A DNA stretch of 64,000 nt from Arenicellales bacterium (GCA_028284225.1 JANQSD010000001.1:124001-188000); one strand, 5' to 3'; shown: positions 8,220 through 17,433, counted from the stretch's first letter. Notes: a model not told the origin generated them from the sequence alone. Translations and numbers: made by a program.

Positions 8220-9745
8220 GTGATCAAAGCCCATTGCTGCGTCTTGAGTCTATTTCCAAGCAGTATCCCGGTTGCCTGGCCAATGATAATGTTTCATTGA
8301 TTATTAAATCCGGGGAAATTCATGCCTTACTGGGTGAAAACGGCGCCGGTAAAAGCACTCTGGTAAAAATAATTTATGGTTTGCTTAAGCCCAGCTCCGG
8401 GCAACTCTATTGGAAGGGAAAGCCCTTGCATGTTGACGGGCCGTCTGCTGCAAGAGCATTGGGGATCGGCATGGTGTTTCAGCATTTTTCCTTGTTTGAG
8501 GCACTGACTGTTGCTGAAAATATTGCGCTTGGATTGGACGAGCATATTCCCGAAAAGCAGTTGCATGAAAAGATTACTCAGGTTTCACACGCCTATGGTT
8601 TGCCGTTGGAGCCAAAGCGAGAAGTCCATAGTCTGTCGGTTGGTGAACGCCAGCGTATTGAAATAGTACGCTGCCTTTTACAAAACCCACAATTATTAAT
8701 CATGGATGAGCCTACTTCAGTATTAACACCACAAGAAGTGCAAACTCTGTTTGCTACATTAACTAAGCTCAGCAAGGAAGGTTGTGCAATCTTATATATC
8801 AGTCATAAACTGGATGAGATAAAACAACTTTGTGAAGCAGCAACGATTTTACGTGATGGAGCGGTTGTGGCCGAATGTGATCCACGCCAGGAAACAGCCC
8901 AATCACTGGCCAGACTGATGATTGGTACAACCCCTGAAATTATCTCTGCTGCCTCTTCAGGGTTAGACAAGACAATGCTGAGCGTCAGAAATTTGTCGAT
9001 TAAATCGACCGAGGCATTTGGCACTGATTTATCCGATATTAGTTTCCAGGTCAATGCCGGGGAGATTCTCGGTATCGCAGGCGTTGCAGGCAATGGCCAG
9101 ACTGAGTTGCTTAATGTACTCTCCGGCGAAACCTTAACCGCCGCCACGTCGATTGAAATAAATAACCAGCCTTGCGGCAACCTCAGTCCGGTCGCCAGGC
9201 GTCAGCTTGGTATGGCTTATGTGCCTGAAAACAGGTTAGGCCATGGTGCTGTGCCATCAATGGATTTAATTGAAAATACCATCTTAACCGGATATAAAAA
9301 ACAAAAATTAATCAATAAGTTAGGAATTGATATTAAAGCTTCACACGATATTACTAAGTCGATCAGAGACGGTTTTAAAGTGAAAAGCAGTGGTGCTGAA
9401 GATGAAGCTCAAAGTTTATCCGGTGGAAATTTACAAAAATTTATTGTGGGCCGTGAAATTACTCAAAAACCTGAATTACTGATTCTGGGGCAGCCGACTT
9501 GGGGGGTAGATGCCGGTTCCGCTGCAGCCATTCATCAGCAGATTATTCAATTAGCTCAATCCGGCGTGGCCGTGCTGATTATTTCGCAGGATCTGGACGA
9601 GCTATTAACTCTGTCAAACAAGATTGCGGTGATTTCGGCAGGCCACTTGTCAGAATTTAAACCGGTCGAAACAGTCGATGCCGAATCTTTGGGACTGTTG
9701 ATGGGGTCTGCCGCAATCGAGGAGACACATGTTACTCAGGCTTGA
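8216..9745 (+). CDS. ABC transporter ATPase, BMP-type nucleoside/purine uptake
   Basis: This is a tandem ATPase of a CUT2-like importer (NupO/YufO type) that powers nucleoside or purine-related uptake. The N-terminal cassette has Walker A GENGAGKST near residue 39, signature LSVGERQRIEIVR and Walker B LLIMDEPTS. The C-terminal cassette has a degenerate Walker A, GVAGNGQTE, with signature LSGGNLQKFIVGRE and a Walker B-like LLILGQPTWGVD, the usual asymmetry in this family. At 509 residues it is full length. It overlaps the first permease gene by 17 bases. The substrate is inferred from context. Confidence 0.92.
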   Translation: MSDQSPLLRLESISKQYPGCLANDNVSLIIKSGEIHALLGENGAGKSTLVKIIYGLLKPSSGQLYWKGKPLHVDGPSAARALGIGMVFQHFSLFEALTVAENIALGLDEHIPEKQLHEKITQVSHAYGLPLEPKREVHSLSVGERQRIEIVRCLLQNPQLLIMDEPTSVLTPQEVQTLFATLTKLSKEGCAILYISHKLDEIKQLCEAATILRDGAVVAECDPRQETAQSLARLMIGTTPEIISAASSGLDKTMLSVRNLSIKSTEAFGTDLSDISFQVNAGEILGIAGVAGNGQTELLNVLSGETLTAATSIEINNQPCGNLSPVARRQLGMAYVPENRLGHGAVPSMDLIENTILTGYKKQKLINKLGIDIKASHDITKSIRDGFKVKSSGAEDEAQSLSGGNLQKFIVGREITQKPELLILGQPTWGVDAGSAAAIHQQIIQLAQSGVAVLIISQDLDELLTLSNKIAVISAGHLSEFKPVETVDAESLGLLMGSAAIEETHVTQA

Positions 9746-10805
9746 ACCGCGTAAGTCAATTTCAAGAACTTATCAATATTTAAGCCCGGTATTAGCTTTA
9801 CTGTTAACTTTATTGGCAGGATTGCTAGTATTTTTATTCATGGGTCATCCTCCAATCAAAGCCTTGCATGCATTTTTTATTGCACCAATTAGCCATTCTT
9901 ACGGCGTGAGTGAGTTGCTGGTCAAAGCTTCGCCCTTGATTTTAATTGCACTGGGTTTGGCTATGGGATTTAGAGCTAATGTCTGGAATATCGGTGCTGA
10001 AGGACAATTGGTATTAGGTGCAATATTCGGGTCGATTTTGCCGATTTACTTTTCCGACAGTTCCAATCCACTCATGTTGCCGGCAATGTTACTGTTGGGA
10101 TTCATTGGTGGTATGTTGTGGGCGGCTATTCCGGCATTTTTGAAAATCAAATTTAATACTAACGAGATTCTGACAAGCTTGATGCTGACTTATGTTGCGG
10201 CATTGATACTAAGCCTGTTGGTTCACGGGCCCTGGCGTGATCCGGGTGGTTTTAATTTCCCCGAGTCAGTGATTTTTCCAGATGCGGCTACTTTACCGGT
10301 AATTTGGTCCGGGACGCGTGCGCATCTAGGTATTGTTTTTGTAGTGATCATTGCTTTGGCTGTCTGGTGGTTATTGAGCCGGGGTTTGGCCGGGTTCAAG
10401 ATTCGGGTGTTCGGCGAAGCACCACAGGCCGCGCAGTATGCGGGGTTTAAACAAAGTAGCATGATCAGATTTACATTATTGCTGGGCGGGGGACTTGCCG
10501 GTCTGGCAGGTGTTATGGAGGTTGCCGGTCCTATCGGGCAACTACAGCCAAGTGTCTCTCCAGGTTACGGTTTTACCGCCATTATTGTTGCCTTTTTAGG
10601 GCGTTTGCACCCCGTTGGGATCATATTTGCCGGTCTTATCCTGGCATTGTCTTATCTTGGTGGGGAAAATATTCAGATTGCGATGGGGTTGCCCAAAGGC
10701 ATAGCCGGGGTGTTCCAGGGTATGTTATTGTTTTTCCTGTTGGGTTGTGATGTGCTGACACGTTATCGAATTCGATTTTTTAGCGAAGCCGGGCAGTCCA
10801 CATGA
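9729..10805 (+). CDS. ABC transporter permease 1, nucleoside/purine uptake (NupP/YufP type)
   Basis: This inner-membrane permease belongs to the branched-chain amino acid/ribose-type family, with about 9-10 hydrophobic segments in 358 residues. Recognisable motifs are ANVWNIGAEGQLVLGAI near residue 85 and TNEILTSLMLTYVAAL near 140, both typical of YufP-like subunits. The C-terminal half has GYGFTAIIVAFLGRLHPVG. It ends in an ATGA overlap with permease 2, with which it should form the heterodimeric channel. Confidence 0.92.
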   Translation: MLLRLEPRKSISRTYQYLSPVLALLLTLLAGLLVFLFMGHPPIKALHAFFIAPISHSYGVSELLVKASPLILIALGLAMGFRANVWNIGAEGQLVLGAIFGSILPIYFSDSSNPLMLPAMLLLGFIGGMLWAAIPAFLKIKFNTNEILTSLMLTYVAALILSLLVHGPWRDPGGFNFPESVIFPDAATLPVIWSGTRAHLGIVFVVIIALAVWWLLSRGLAGFKIRVFGEAPQAAQYAGFKQSSMIRFTLLLGGGLAGLAGVMEVAGPIGQLQPSVSPGYGFTAIIVAFLGRLHPVGIIFAGLILALSYLGGENIQIAMGLPKGIAGVFQGMLLFFLLGCDVLTRYRIRFFSEAGQST

Positions 10806-11728
10806 ATATTGAAGCCTATATTCCAGTTTTAATTACCGTTATTAATGCTGCTACACCTCTATTGCTTGCAGCCTTAGGAGAGTTGGTGGTGGAAAAGTCA
10901 GGTGTGCTGAATCTCGGTGTCGAAGGTATGATGTTGATGGGGGCTGTAGCAGGGTTTGCTATAACAATAGTGACTGGCAGCGCTATCCTGGGTTTGGCTG
11001 CTGCAATTTGCGCAGGTGCATTAATGGCGCTGATATTTGGATTTTTAACGTTAACGCTTTTATCCAATCAGGTCGCCACCGGGCTGGCGCTGACCTTGTT
11101 TGGGGTTGGCTTAAGTGCGTTGATAGGTGTGAACTTTGTCGGTACACCGGTTGATGCTTTACCGAAGTTGGTTATTCCGGTGTTGTCGGATATTCCGATT
11201 CTCGGGCCATTATTATTCGGCCATGATGCACTGGTTTATTTTTCCATTGCGATGGTATTTGTAATTAATTACTGGCTTTATAAAACCAGATCAGGCTTGA
11301 AGCTCAGGGCAGTGGGTGAATCTCATGAAGCTGCACATGCACTGGGGCATCACGTTATCCGAATTCGTTATATGGCTGTCATTTTTGGTGGCATGATGGC
11401 GGGTCTGGCCGGGGCGTTTTTGAGCCTTTCATATACCCCCATGTGGGTGGAAAACATGAGCGCAGGGCGGGGTTGGATCGCCCTGGCATTAGTTGTGTTT
11501 GCAAGCTGGAAAACTGGCCGGGTATTGTTAGGTGCTTATCTATTTGGCGGCATCACGATCATGCAGCTGTTTTTACAAGGCATGGGTGTCAACATCCCTT
11601 CGCAAATACTGTCAATGCTGCCTTATTTAGTCACGATTTTAGTTTTAGTGCTGATTTCGCGAGATAGTAGTAAAATCTCTTCTGCTGCTCCGGCGAGTCT
11701 GGGCAAAATTTTTCATCCTACACAGTAA
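10802..11728 (+). CDS. ABC transporter permease 2, nucleoside/purine uptake (NupQ/YufQ type)
   Basis: This is the second membrane subunit of the importer, 308 residues and about eight hydrophobic segments. It has EKSGVLNLGVEGMMLMGA near residue 30 and GRGWIALALVVFASWKTGR near residue 222, characteristic of the YufQ partner. The start overlaps permease 1 by four bases, and the substrate-binding protein gene follows 12 bases downstream with its own AAAGGAAT ribosome binding site. Confidence 0.92.
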   Translation: MNIEAYIPVLITVINAATPLLLAALGELVVEKSGVLNLGVEGMMLMGAVAGFAITIVTGSAILGLAAAICAGALMALIFGFLTLTLLSNQVATGLALTLFGVGLSALIGVNFVGTPVDALPKLVIPVLSDIPILGPLLFGHDALVYFSIAMVFVINYWLYKTRSGLKLRAVGESHEAAHALGHHVIRIRYMAVIFGGMMAGLAGAFLSLSYTPMWVENMSAGRGWIALALVVFASWKTGRVLLGAYLFGGITIMQLFLQGMGVNIPSQILSMLPYLVTILVLVLISRDSSKISSAAPASLGKIFHPTQ

Positions 11729-11740
11729 AGGAATGTCATT

Positions 11741-12823
11741 ATGAAATTAAAACAATTAACCGTTAAGTTTGTTTTGGCAAGCTTACTTTCAGTATTTTTT
11801 ATCGGCGCCCAGGCGCAACAAGATAAAGTAAAAGTTGGATTCGTCTATGTTGGGCCGGTAGGTGACCATGGCTGGACCTATCAACACGATCAAGGTCGTC
11901 AGGCGATTGAAAATGCTTTAGGCGATAAAGCCGAAACAACTTATGTTGAGTCGGTGGCAGAAGGTCAGGATGCTGAGCGTGTCATCCGACAGCTTGCTTC
12001 GACAGGACATGATTTGATTTTTACTACGTCATTTGGATTTATGAATCCAACCATCAAAGTGGCCAAACAGTTTCCCGATGTGAAATTTGAGCATGCTACA
12101 GGCTACAAGCGCGCTGATAATGTCAGCACCTATGCGGCACGATTTTACGAAGGCCGCTACATTATCGGCCGTATTGCCGGACAAATGACTGAATCAAATG
12201 TGATTGGTTATATTGCTTCTTTCCCGATTCCGGAAGTAGTACGCGGCATCAACTCATTTACCTTAGGGCTGCGTAGCGTTAATCCTGATGCGCAAGTAAA
12301 AGTGGTCTGGGTTAACTCATGGTTTGATCCGGGTAAAGAAAGTGATGCGGCCAAAACTTTGATTGATCAGGGCGCTGATATATTGACCCAGCATACTGAT
12401 TCACCTGCACCGTTGCAGGTTGCTGAAGAACGCGGCATCATGGGTTTTGGACAGGCCTCGGATATGCATCAATTTGCGCCCACAGCACAATTAACCTCAA
12501 TCGTTGATGACTGGAATAATTATTATGTTGCTCGGGCTCAGGCTGTATTAGACGGTACTTGGGAATCCGGTGATACCTGGGATGGTTTGGCCCAGGGCAT
12601 GGTCATCATGTCACCTTATGCTGATTCACTTCCTGCCGAAGTTAAAGCCGATGCGCAGCAAACTGAAGCGTCATTGACCAGTGGTGAGTTGCATGCTTTT
12701 AAGGGTCCGATAAAAAATCAGGCAGGTGAGGTAATGGTGCCCGAGGGTGAAAATGCCAGTGACGAAATGTTATTAGGAATGGATTGGTATGTCGAAGGAG
12801 TAGACGGCAAATTACCTAATTAA
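11741..12823 (+). CDS. BMP-family periplasmic substrate-binding protein
   Basis: This is the solute-binding component of the importer, a PnrA/BMP-fold nucleoside-binding type. A Sec signal peptide covers residues 1-25 (hydrophobic core VLASLLSVFFIG, cleavage after AQA). There is no lipobox Cys, so it is soluble in the periplasm rather than a lipoprotein as in many relatives. Family motifs are VGPVGDHGWTYQHDQGR, ESVAEGQDAERV, TTSFGFMNP and VNSWFDPGKESDAAKTL. At 360 residues it is full length. Purine base or nucleoside substrate is inferred from the catabolic neighbours. Confidence 0.93.
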   Translation: MKLKQLTVKFVLASLLSVFFIGAQAQQDKVKVGFVYVGPVGDHGWTYQHDQGRQAIENALGDKAETTYVESVAEGQDAERVIRQLASTGHDLIFTTSFGFMNPTIKVAKQFPDVKFEHATGYKRADNVSTYAARFYEGRYIIGRIAGQMTESNVIGYIASFPIPEVVRGINSFTLGLRSVNPDAQVKVVWVNSWFDPGKESDAAKTLIDQGADILTQHTDSPAPLQVAEERGIMGFGQASDMHQFAPTAQLTSIVDDWNNYYVARAQAVLDGTWESGDTWDGLAQGMVIMSPYADSLPAEVKADAQQTEASLTSGELHAFKGPIKNQAGEVMVPEGENASDEMLLGMDWYVEGVDGKLPN

Positions 12824-12850
12824 CAGTGGGTGTTGTGACATAATCCCAAC

Positions 12851-12911
12851 TAGATCCTTCGCTTGCTGGCAATATCGGCATTTGTCATCCTGAACGAAAG
12901 TGAAGGATCTA
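12851..12911. repeat. Imperfect inverted repeat between transporter and adenine deaminase genes
   Basis: Arms 12851-12864 (TAGATCCTTCGCTT) and 12898-12911 match at 13 of 14 positions and enclose about 33 bases that include GTCATCCTGAACGAA. This text resembles a dispersed intergenic element I recall from many bacterial genomes. It lies in a 105-base gap inside an otherwise overlapping operon and could act as a 3' stabilising hairpin for the binding-protein message. Confidence 0.55.
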
Positions 12912-12928
12912 CTTAAATTTACAGATCT

Positions 12929-13939
12929 ATGCTCACGGAGTTAATTCAACGCCTTCCCAAAGCTGAGCTGCATATTCATATTGAAGGCAGTTTTGAGCCT
13001 GAATTGATGTTCGAAATCGCCTCGCGTAACAAAATCAATTTAGACTATGATTCAGTTGAGTCATTAAAGAACGCTTATCAGTTTACCCAACTCCAGGATT
13101 TCCTTGATTTGTATTATCAGGGCATGTCTGCCTTACAGATTGAACAGGATTTTTATGATTTGACCATGGCTTATATGCAGCAATGCAAGCTCGAGAATAT
13201 TGTTCATGCCGAGATTTTTTTCGATCCTCAAGGACATACTCATCGCGGTGTCGATTTCGCAACCGTAATAAACGGCATTAATGCAGCATTAGTCGAGGCT
13301 GAACAAAATCTGGGCATAAGTTCTCATCTGATTATGTGTTTTCTACGGCACTTGGATGAACAGGATGCTTTTAAGACACTGGATCAATCCTTGGCTCATC
13401 AAGACAAAATCATCGCAGTGGGTTTGGATTCCACCGAGCTGGGTCATCCACCGCAGAAGTTTGAGGGTGTTTTTGCTAAGGCCAGGGAGCTTGGCTATCT
13501 ATGCGTAGCCCATGCTGGTGAGGAAGGGCCTGCACAATATGTTAAAGATACTGTTGAGTTATTACAGGTTAATCGTATTGATCATGGCAATCGTTGTTTG
13601 GAAGATCCGCAGCTGGTTAAATCTTTGGCGTACAGTCAAATACCATTGACTGTCTGTCCTTTGTCTAATTTAAAACTCGGCGGTGTCAGCGATATGAGAC
13701 AACATCCATTAAGGGAATTGATTGATAGTGGGTTAATGGTCACTGTTAATTCAGATGATCCGGCGTATTTTGGCGGTTACCTTAGCCAAAACTTTATAGC
13801 TGTGCAGGAATCTTTAGGTTTATCAAAGACTGAAATCGTTCAACTTGTCGAGAACTCATTTAAGGCTTCGTTCTTAAATGATGAGCTAAAGCAGCAGCAC
13901 ATGGCACATATCAGCTCAATTAGTAGCGAATGGAATTAA
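12929..13939 (+). CDS. Adenine deaminase, adenosine-deaminase-like family
   Basis: It deaminates adenine to hypoxanthine, feeding XdhAB. The sequence follows the adenine-specific branch of the ADA-like amidohydrolases: LPKAELHIHIEG at the N-terminus (metal HxH), LQDFLDLYYQG, HAEIFFDPQGHTHRG, VGLDSTELGHPP, HAGEEGP (metal His), RIDHGNRCLED and VNSDDPAYFGGY (catalytic Asp). At 336 residues it is normal. The ATG at 12929 has only a weak ribosome binding site. Its end overlaps puuD by 10 bases. Adenosine deaminase activity is the main alternative, but the motifs favour adenine. Confidence 0.88.
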   Translation: MLTELIQRLPKAELHIHIEGSFEPELMFEIASRNKINLDYDSVESLKNAYQFTQLQDFLDLYYQGMSALQIEQDFYDLTMAYMQQCKLENIVHAEIFFDPQGHTHRGVDFATVINGINAALVEAEQNLGISSHLIMCFLRHLDEQDAFKTLDQSLAHQDKIIAVGLDSTELGHPPQKFEGVFAKARELGYLCVAHAGEEGPAQYVKDTVELLQVNRIDHGNRCLEDPQLVKSLAYSQIPLTVCPLSNLKLGGVSDMRQHPLRELIDSGLMVTVNSDDPAYFGGYLSQNFIAVQESLGLSKTEIVQLVENSFKASFLNDELKQQHMAHISSISSEWN

Positions 13940-15129
13940 TCTGGAATCATGTCTTAGATTGGTTGAGCTTGTTATTGCGCTGGGGGCATTTCATCGTAGG
14001 TGTGGCCTGGATTGGTGCTTCATTCTATTTTAATTGGCTTGAAAACAGGTTAGAACGAATTACTACAGAAGATTCGGATGTCGCCGGCAATCTATGGGCT
14101 ATACATGGTGGCGGGTTTTATCATTTAAAAAAATATAAGCTTGCCCCTGAGCAATTACCCAAGCATTTACATTGGTTTAAATGGGAAGCCTACATGACCT
14201 GGGTAACGGGTTTTTGTTTGCTGTGTGTGGTGTACTATCTTAATGCTGAAGCGTACCTGATTGAAGGTGGGGAACAATCGATTAACCCAAACCTGGGTAT
14301 TCTAATCGGCTTATCTGCTTTGGTAGTAAGTTGGGCGGTATATGATTTACTTTGCAAATCGGCATTAATTAACAGGCCCCTGGTCCTGGCCGTCTTACTG
14401 TTCCTATACTTTTCTCTATTAACCTATATTCTGGATCATTTTTTATCGGGACGAGCTACTTTTATCCATGTTGGTGCAGCTATTGGTACGATTATGGTCG
14501 CCAATGTCTTTTTTGTGATTATTCCATCGCAAAAAGAGCTGGTCAGTGCCGTCACTCAAGGACGAGAGCTACAAGCAAAAATGGCAAAAAATGCCTTATT
14601 AAGGTCAAGACATAATAATTATTTAACATTGCCGGTGTTGTTTATTATGATCAGCAGCCATTATCCATTTACTTATGGGCACTCATTACCTTGGTTGGTT
14701 CTGGCAACCCTTTCATTAGCTGGTGTTTTTGTTCGTCATTATTTTAATATTCGTCATTTGCCGGGTGCAAAAAATCTATATTTATTAGCAGGATTGGCGT
14801 TTCTATTGGTGAGTATTTTATTAACTGCGCCGCTATCTTTTAGATCCGAACAACAACAAGCTGTTGTGACAGCCCAGATTTTCCCGATCATCAGTCAACG
14901 TTGTTCCAGTTGCCATGCTGAACAACCCACTCAACCCGGTTTCACCGCTGCGCCAGCTGGAATGGTATTGCAAAACTTAGATCAGATTGAGCGTAATATG
15001 ATGCAGATACATCAGGCGTCAGTATTAACAAAAACCATGCCCTTGGCAAATCTTACAGGTATGACCGAAGAGGAACGTGATTTGATTGACCAATGGTATA
15101 AGCACAGTGTTACAGGCCTGAATGAATAA
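13930..15129 (+). CDS. puuD: Membrane urate oxidase (urate hydroxylase) with C-terminal cytochrome c domain
   Basis: PuuD oxidises urate to 5-hydroxyisourate at the inner membrane and passes electrons through a fused cytochrome c instead of making hydrogen peroxide. The N-terminal 310 or so residues hold about 8-9 membrane segments with RWGHFIVGVAWIGASFYFNW, AIHGGGFYHLKKY and HWFKWEAYMTWVTGF. The C-terminal part (about 320-399) is periplasmic with heme motif CSSCH and a distal Met region (GMVLQNL, KTMPLANLTG). It replaces the soluble uricases, none of which is present here. It overlaps both neighbours, consistent with co-transcription. Confidence 0.94.
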   Translation: MELIWNHVLDWLSLLLRWGHFIVGVAWIGASFYFNWLENRLERITTEDSDVAGNLWAIHGGGFYHLKKYKLAPEQLPKHLHWFKWEAYMTWVTGFCLLCVVYYLNAEAYLIEGGEQSINPNLGILIGLSALVVSWAVYDLLCKSALINRPLVLAVLLFLYFSLLTYILDHFLSGRATFIHVGAAIGTIMVANVFFVIIPSQKELVSAVTQGRELQAKMAKNALLRSRHNNYLTLPVLFIMISSHYPFTYGHSLPWLVLATLSLAGVFVRHYFNIRHLPGAKNLYLLAGLAFLLVSILLTAPLSFRSEQQQAVVTAQIFPIISQRCSSCHAEQPTQPGFTAAPAGMVLQNLDQIERNMMQIHQASVLTKTMPLANLTGMTEEERDLIDQWYKHSVTGLNE

Positions 15130-16426
15130 CCTTGAATCTTCATTTGCGGTTCGTGGTCGTGTGTTGCATTTTTTGCGCCAACCACAATCCGATCAAGATT
15201 TAGAGTCCTTTGAATATTTTCCTGACGGTGTGCTTTGGATTGAACGAGGCTATATCAAAGCCTTGGCTTCGGCTGACGAACTATTGCCAAAATTACCGAC
15301 GGGAATTCAGGTTCAGAATCGTTCAGACCAATTAATCTTGCCCGGCTTTGTTGATACGCATGTGCATTATCCACAAATGAAAGTAATCGCTTCCTATGGT
15401 ACTCAATTGCTGGAATGGTTAGAGAAATATACATTCCCAGAGGAAAGCAAATTTAAAGATCTCCAATATGCTCGGCAGAGTGCAAAACTATTTTTAGATG
15501 GATTGATGAGTCACGGCACAACAACGGCGCTGGTGTTTTGTACAGTACATCCGGAGAGTGTCGAAGCGTTTTTTACGGAAGCTGAAAAGCGTAATCTTAG
15601 AATGATCGCGGGCAAAGTGATGATGGACAAAAACGCACCTGCAGAATTAACCGATACGCCGATGTCATCCTACCAGCAAAGTAAGGACTTGATCGAAAAA
15701 TGGCATAATCGATCAAGATTGTCCTATGCAGTCACCCCGCGCTTCGCTCCAACCAGTAGCCCGGAGCAATTGCAGATGGCCGGCAAACTGTTAAAAGAAT
15801 ATCCTGATGTTTATTTACAGACACATTTATCCGAACAGCTCGCCGAGATCGAATGGGTGCAAGAACTGTTTCCATCTGCTCTGGATTACCTGGATGTCTA
15901 TGATCAGCATGGCTTGGTTACTGAACGCTCGGTTTTTGCCCATTCTATTCATCTGTCTGATCGTGAGTGCCGGCGTATTTCACAAGCTGACTCTGCAGTC
16001 GCTTTTTGTCCAAGTTCAAATTTATTTCTGGGTAGCGGTTTGTTCAATTTGCATAAAATTTTACAGCATGAAATTAACGTTGGGCTTGGTACAGATGTAG
16101 GCGGCGGAACAAGCCTTTCACAATTGCGTACATTGCACGATGCCTATTCGATAACGGCAATGAATAATGGCAATTTGAATGCATATCTGGCGTTTTACTT
16201 AGCAACTCTTGGTGGGGCTAAAGCTTTGAAGCTGGATCATAAAATAGGTAATTTCGAGCAGGGCAAGGAAGCCGATTTTGTTACAGTCGATATGCAAGCA
16301 ATTCCAGTCTTAGGTCATCGCATTGAAGGTGTAGATGATTTGCACGAACAGTTGTTTGCACTCATGACCCTGGGCGATAGTAGAACTATTAGCCAAACCT
16401 ATGTGATGGGAGAACCGCAATTATGA
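15122..16426 (+). CDS. guaD: Guanine deaminase
   Basis: GuaD converts guanine to xanthine with release of ammonia, supplying XdhAB. It is an amidohydrolase of 434 residues. Metal and active-site motifs are PGFVDTHVHYPQ near residue 75, LPE-like TFPEESKF, HGTTTALVF, TPRFAPTSSPEQL, QTHLSEQLAEIEWV, FAHSIHLSD, CPSSNLFLGSGLF and GLGTDVGGGTSLS (catalytic Asp) near 320. It overlaps puuD by 8 bases and the following VOC gene by 4. Confidence 0.95.
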   Translation: MNNLESSFAVRGRVLHFLRQPQSDQDLESFEYFPDGVLWIERGYIKALASADELLPKLPTGIQVQNRSDQLILPGFVDTHVHYPQMKVIASYGTQLLEWLEKYTFPEESKFKDLQYARQSAKLFLDGLMSHGTTTALVFCTVHPESVEAFFTEAEKRNLRMIAGKVMMDKNAPAELTDTPMSSYQQSKDLIEKWHNRSRLSYAVTPRFAPTSSPEQLQMAGKLLKEYPDVYLQTHLSEQLAEIEWVQELFPSALDYLDVYDQHGLVTERSVFAHSIHLSDRECRRISQADSAVAFCPSSNLFLGSGLFNLHKILQHEINVGLGTDVGGGTSLSQLRTLHDAYSITAMNNGNLNAYLAFYLATLGGAKALKLDHKIGNFEQGKEADFVTVDMQAIPVLGHRIEGVDDLHEQLFALMTLGDSRTISQTYVMGEPQL

Positions 16427-16782
16427 TCGATCATTTCAACCTGCCAGTATCCAATGTTAGTAAGAGCTTTGAATTCTATACTCAAGTTCTCGCACTGCTT
16501 GGTTATAAACCATTATTTCAAGATCAGGATGCGTTCGGCTTTGGACAGAACCACTGGCAATTTGGAATTTATCCGGTGACAGGTGTGATTACACCATTAC
16601 ATATTGCCTTTAGGGCTGCAGACAGAACTCAGGTTGATGAGTTCTTTGCTGTAGCTGTCCAATCCGGAGCCGAATCCAACGGCAAGCCGGGCTCAAGAGA
16701 GCAGTACGGGCCAGGTTACTATGCTGCTTATGTGCTTGATTATGACGGGCATAATATTGAAGCGGTTTATCGATCAGGCTAA
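16423..16782 (+). CDS. VOC-fold (glyoxalase-like) protein
   Basis: This small vicinal-oxygen-chelate-superfamily protein is 119 residues. It opens MIDHFNLPVSNVSKSFEFY, has HIAFRAADRTQVDEFF in the middle and ends with GPGYYAAYVLDYDGHNIEAV. The spacing of the first His, the internal His and the terminal Glu fits the metal site of the fold. It overlaps guaD as ATGA and closes the rightward purine operon. The substrate cannot be read from sequence. A role with a reactive purine-pathway intermediate is possible but unproven, as VOC proteins are functionally diverse. Confidence 0.85.
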   Translation: MIDHFNLPVSNVSKSFEFYTQVLALLGYKPLFQDQDAFGFGQNHWQFGIYPVTGVITPLHIAFRAADRTQVDEFFAVAVQSGAESNGKPGSREQYGPGYYAAYVLDYDGHNIEAVYRSG

Positions 16783-16907
16783 TAACCTTGTTTTTGTTGA
16801 GTTTTTAATAAAAATTTACACTTGGTCACAACTGAAAGCTTTACAAATAGTGAAAATTTGTGTAATTTCATAGGTTAATTATTTTTAATGTTTTTGTTGG
16901 GTTTATT

Positions 16908-16962
16908 TTACCCGGCAGCATTAAAGACAGGCTTACCTACCCCTAATGTGAATGCCGGGTAA
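16908..16962. repeat. Inverted repeat in a convergent intergenic region
   Basis: TTACCCGGCA at 16908-16917 pairs perfectly with TGCCGGGTAA at 16953-16962, with a 35-base spacer. It lies between the purine operon end and the convergent secreted-protein gene, 31 bases beyond that gene's stop. It is a plausible bidirectional end-of-transcript structure, although no clear T tract follows. Confidence 0.5.
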
Positions 16963-16992
16963 TACGCAACGTGTTATTCGGCATTTCACAGT

Positions 16993-17433
16993 TTATTTCT
17001 TCAGACAAAAATGATTGCTATTACCCTTTGTGCCTTTTGCGCGTGGGTTGGGATCGGACGGTTCGATAATTCGAATGCAGTGATAGCCTTTGGGTAGCTT
17101 TCGTTGAAAAAAGTTAAAGTTTTTATTTCCGCTAGAGCACAAATAGTTATCCTTCCATACCCCACCTTTGATATCCATTGAAATGCACTTCATTCCGGCA
17201 ATTCTGCCGTCGTAGGAATATTTAAAACCATGATTGGGTCGATTAAAGCACAAAAAGTTGTCGTGCCAGGTGGTTGATTTAGGTTCTGCCGGTTCGTTGA
17301 TGGCTATACAATGACGAAAATTACCGCTTAATTTTCCGCCGTTAGACCATTTTGCCTTTAATTCATTGGCATGGCCAGCTAGCGATACAAGAAAAAACAT
17401 TAGAAAAATTATAGGATTAAGGACGATTTTCAT
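16993..17433 (-). CDS. Small secreted protein with three cysteine-paired repeats, function unknown
   Basis: At 146 residues, it has a Sec signal peptide over residues 1-22 (NPIIFLMFFLVSLAG, cleavage after HA). The mature part contains three similar units, each opening with Cys-Ile and closing with a Cys: C42-C62 (HCIAINEPAEP, WHDNFLC), C83-C99 (KCISMDIKGG, VWKDNYLC) and C119-C143 (HCIRIIEPSDP, SNHFC). The six cysteines fit one disulfide per unit. The E-P-x-x-P and W-x-D-N-x-L-C elements recur. It is a periplasmic or extracellular protein, monocistronic and convergent with the purine operon. I do not recognise the family and assign no role. Confidence 0.72.
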   Translation of the reverse strand: MKIVLNPIIFLMFFLVSLAGHANELKAKWSNGGKLSGNFRHCIAINEPAEPKSTTWHDNFLCFNRPNHGFKYSYDGRIAGMKCISMDIKGGVWKDNYLCSSGNKNFNFFQRKLPKGYHCIRIIEPSDPNPRAKGTKGNSNHFCLKK

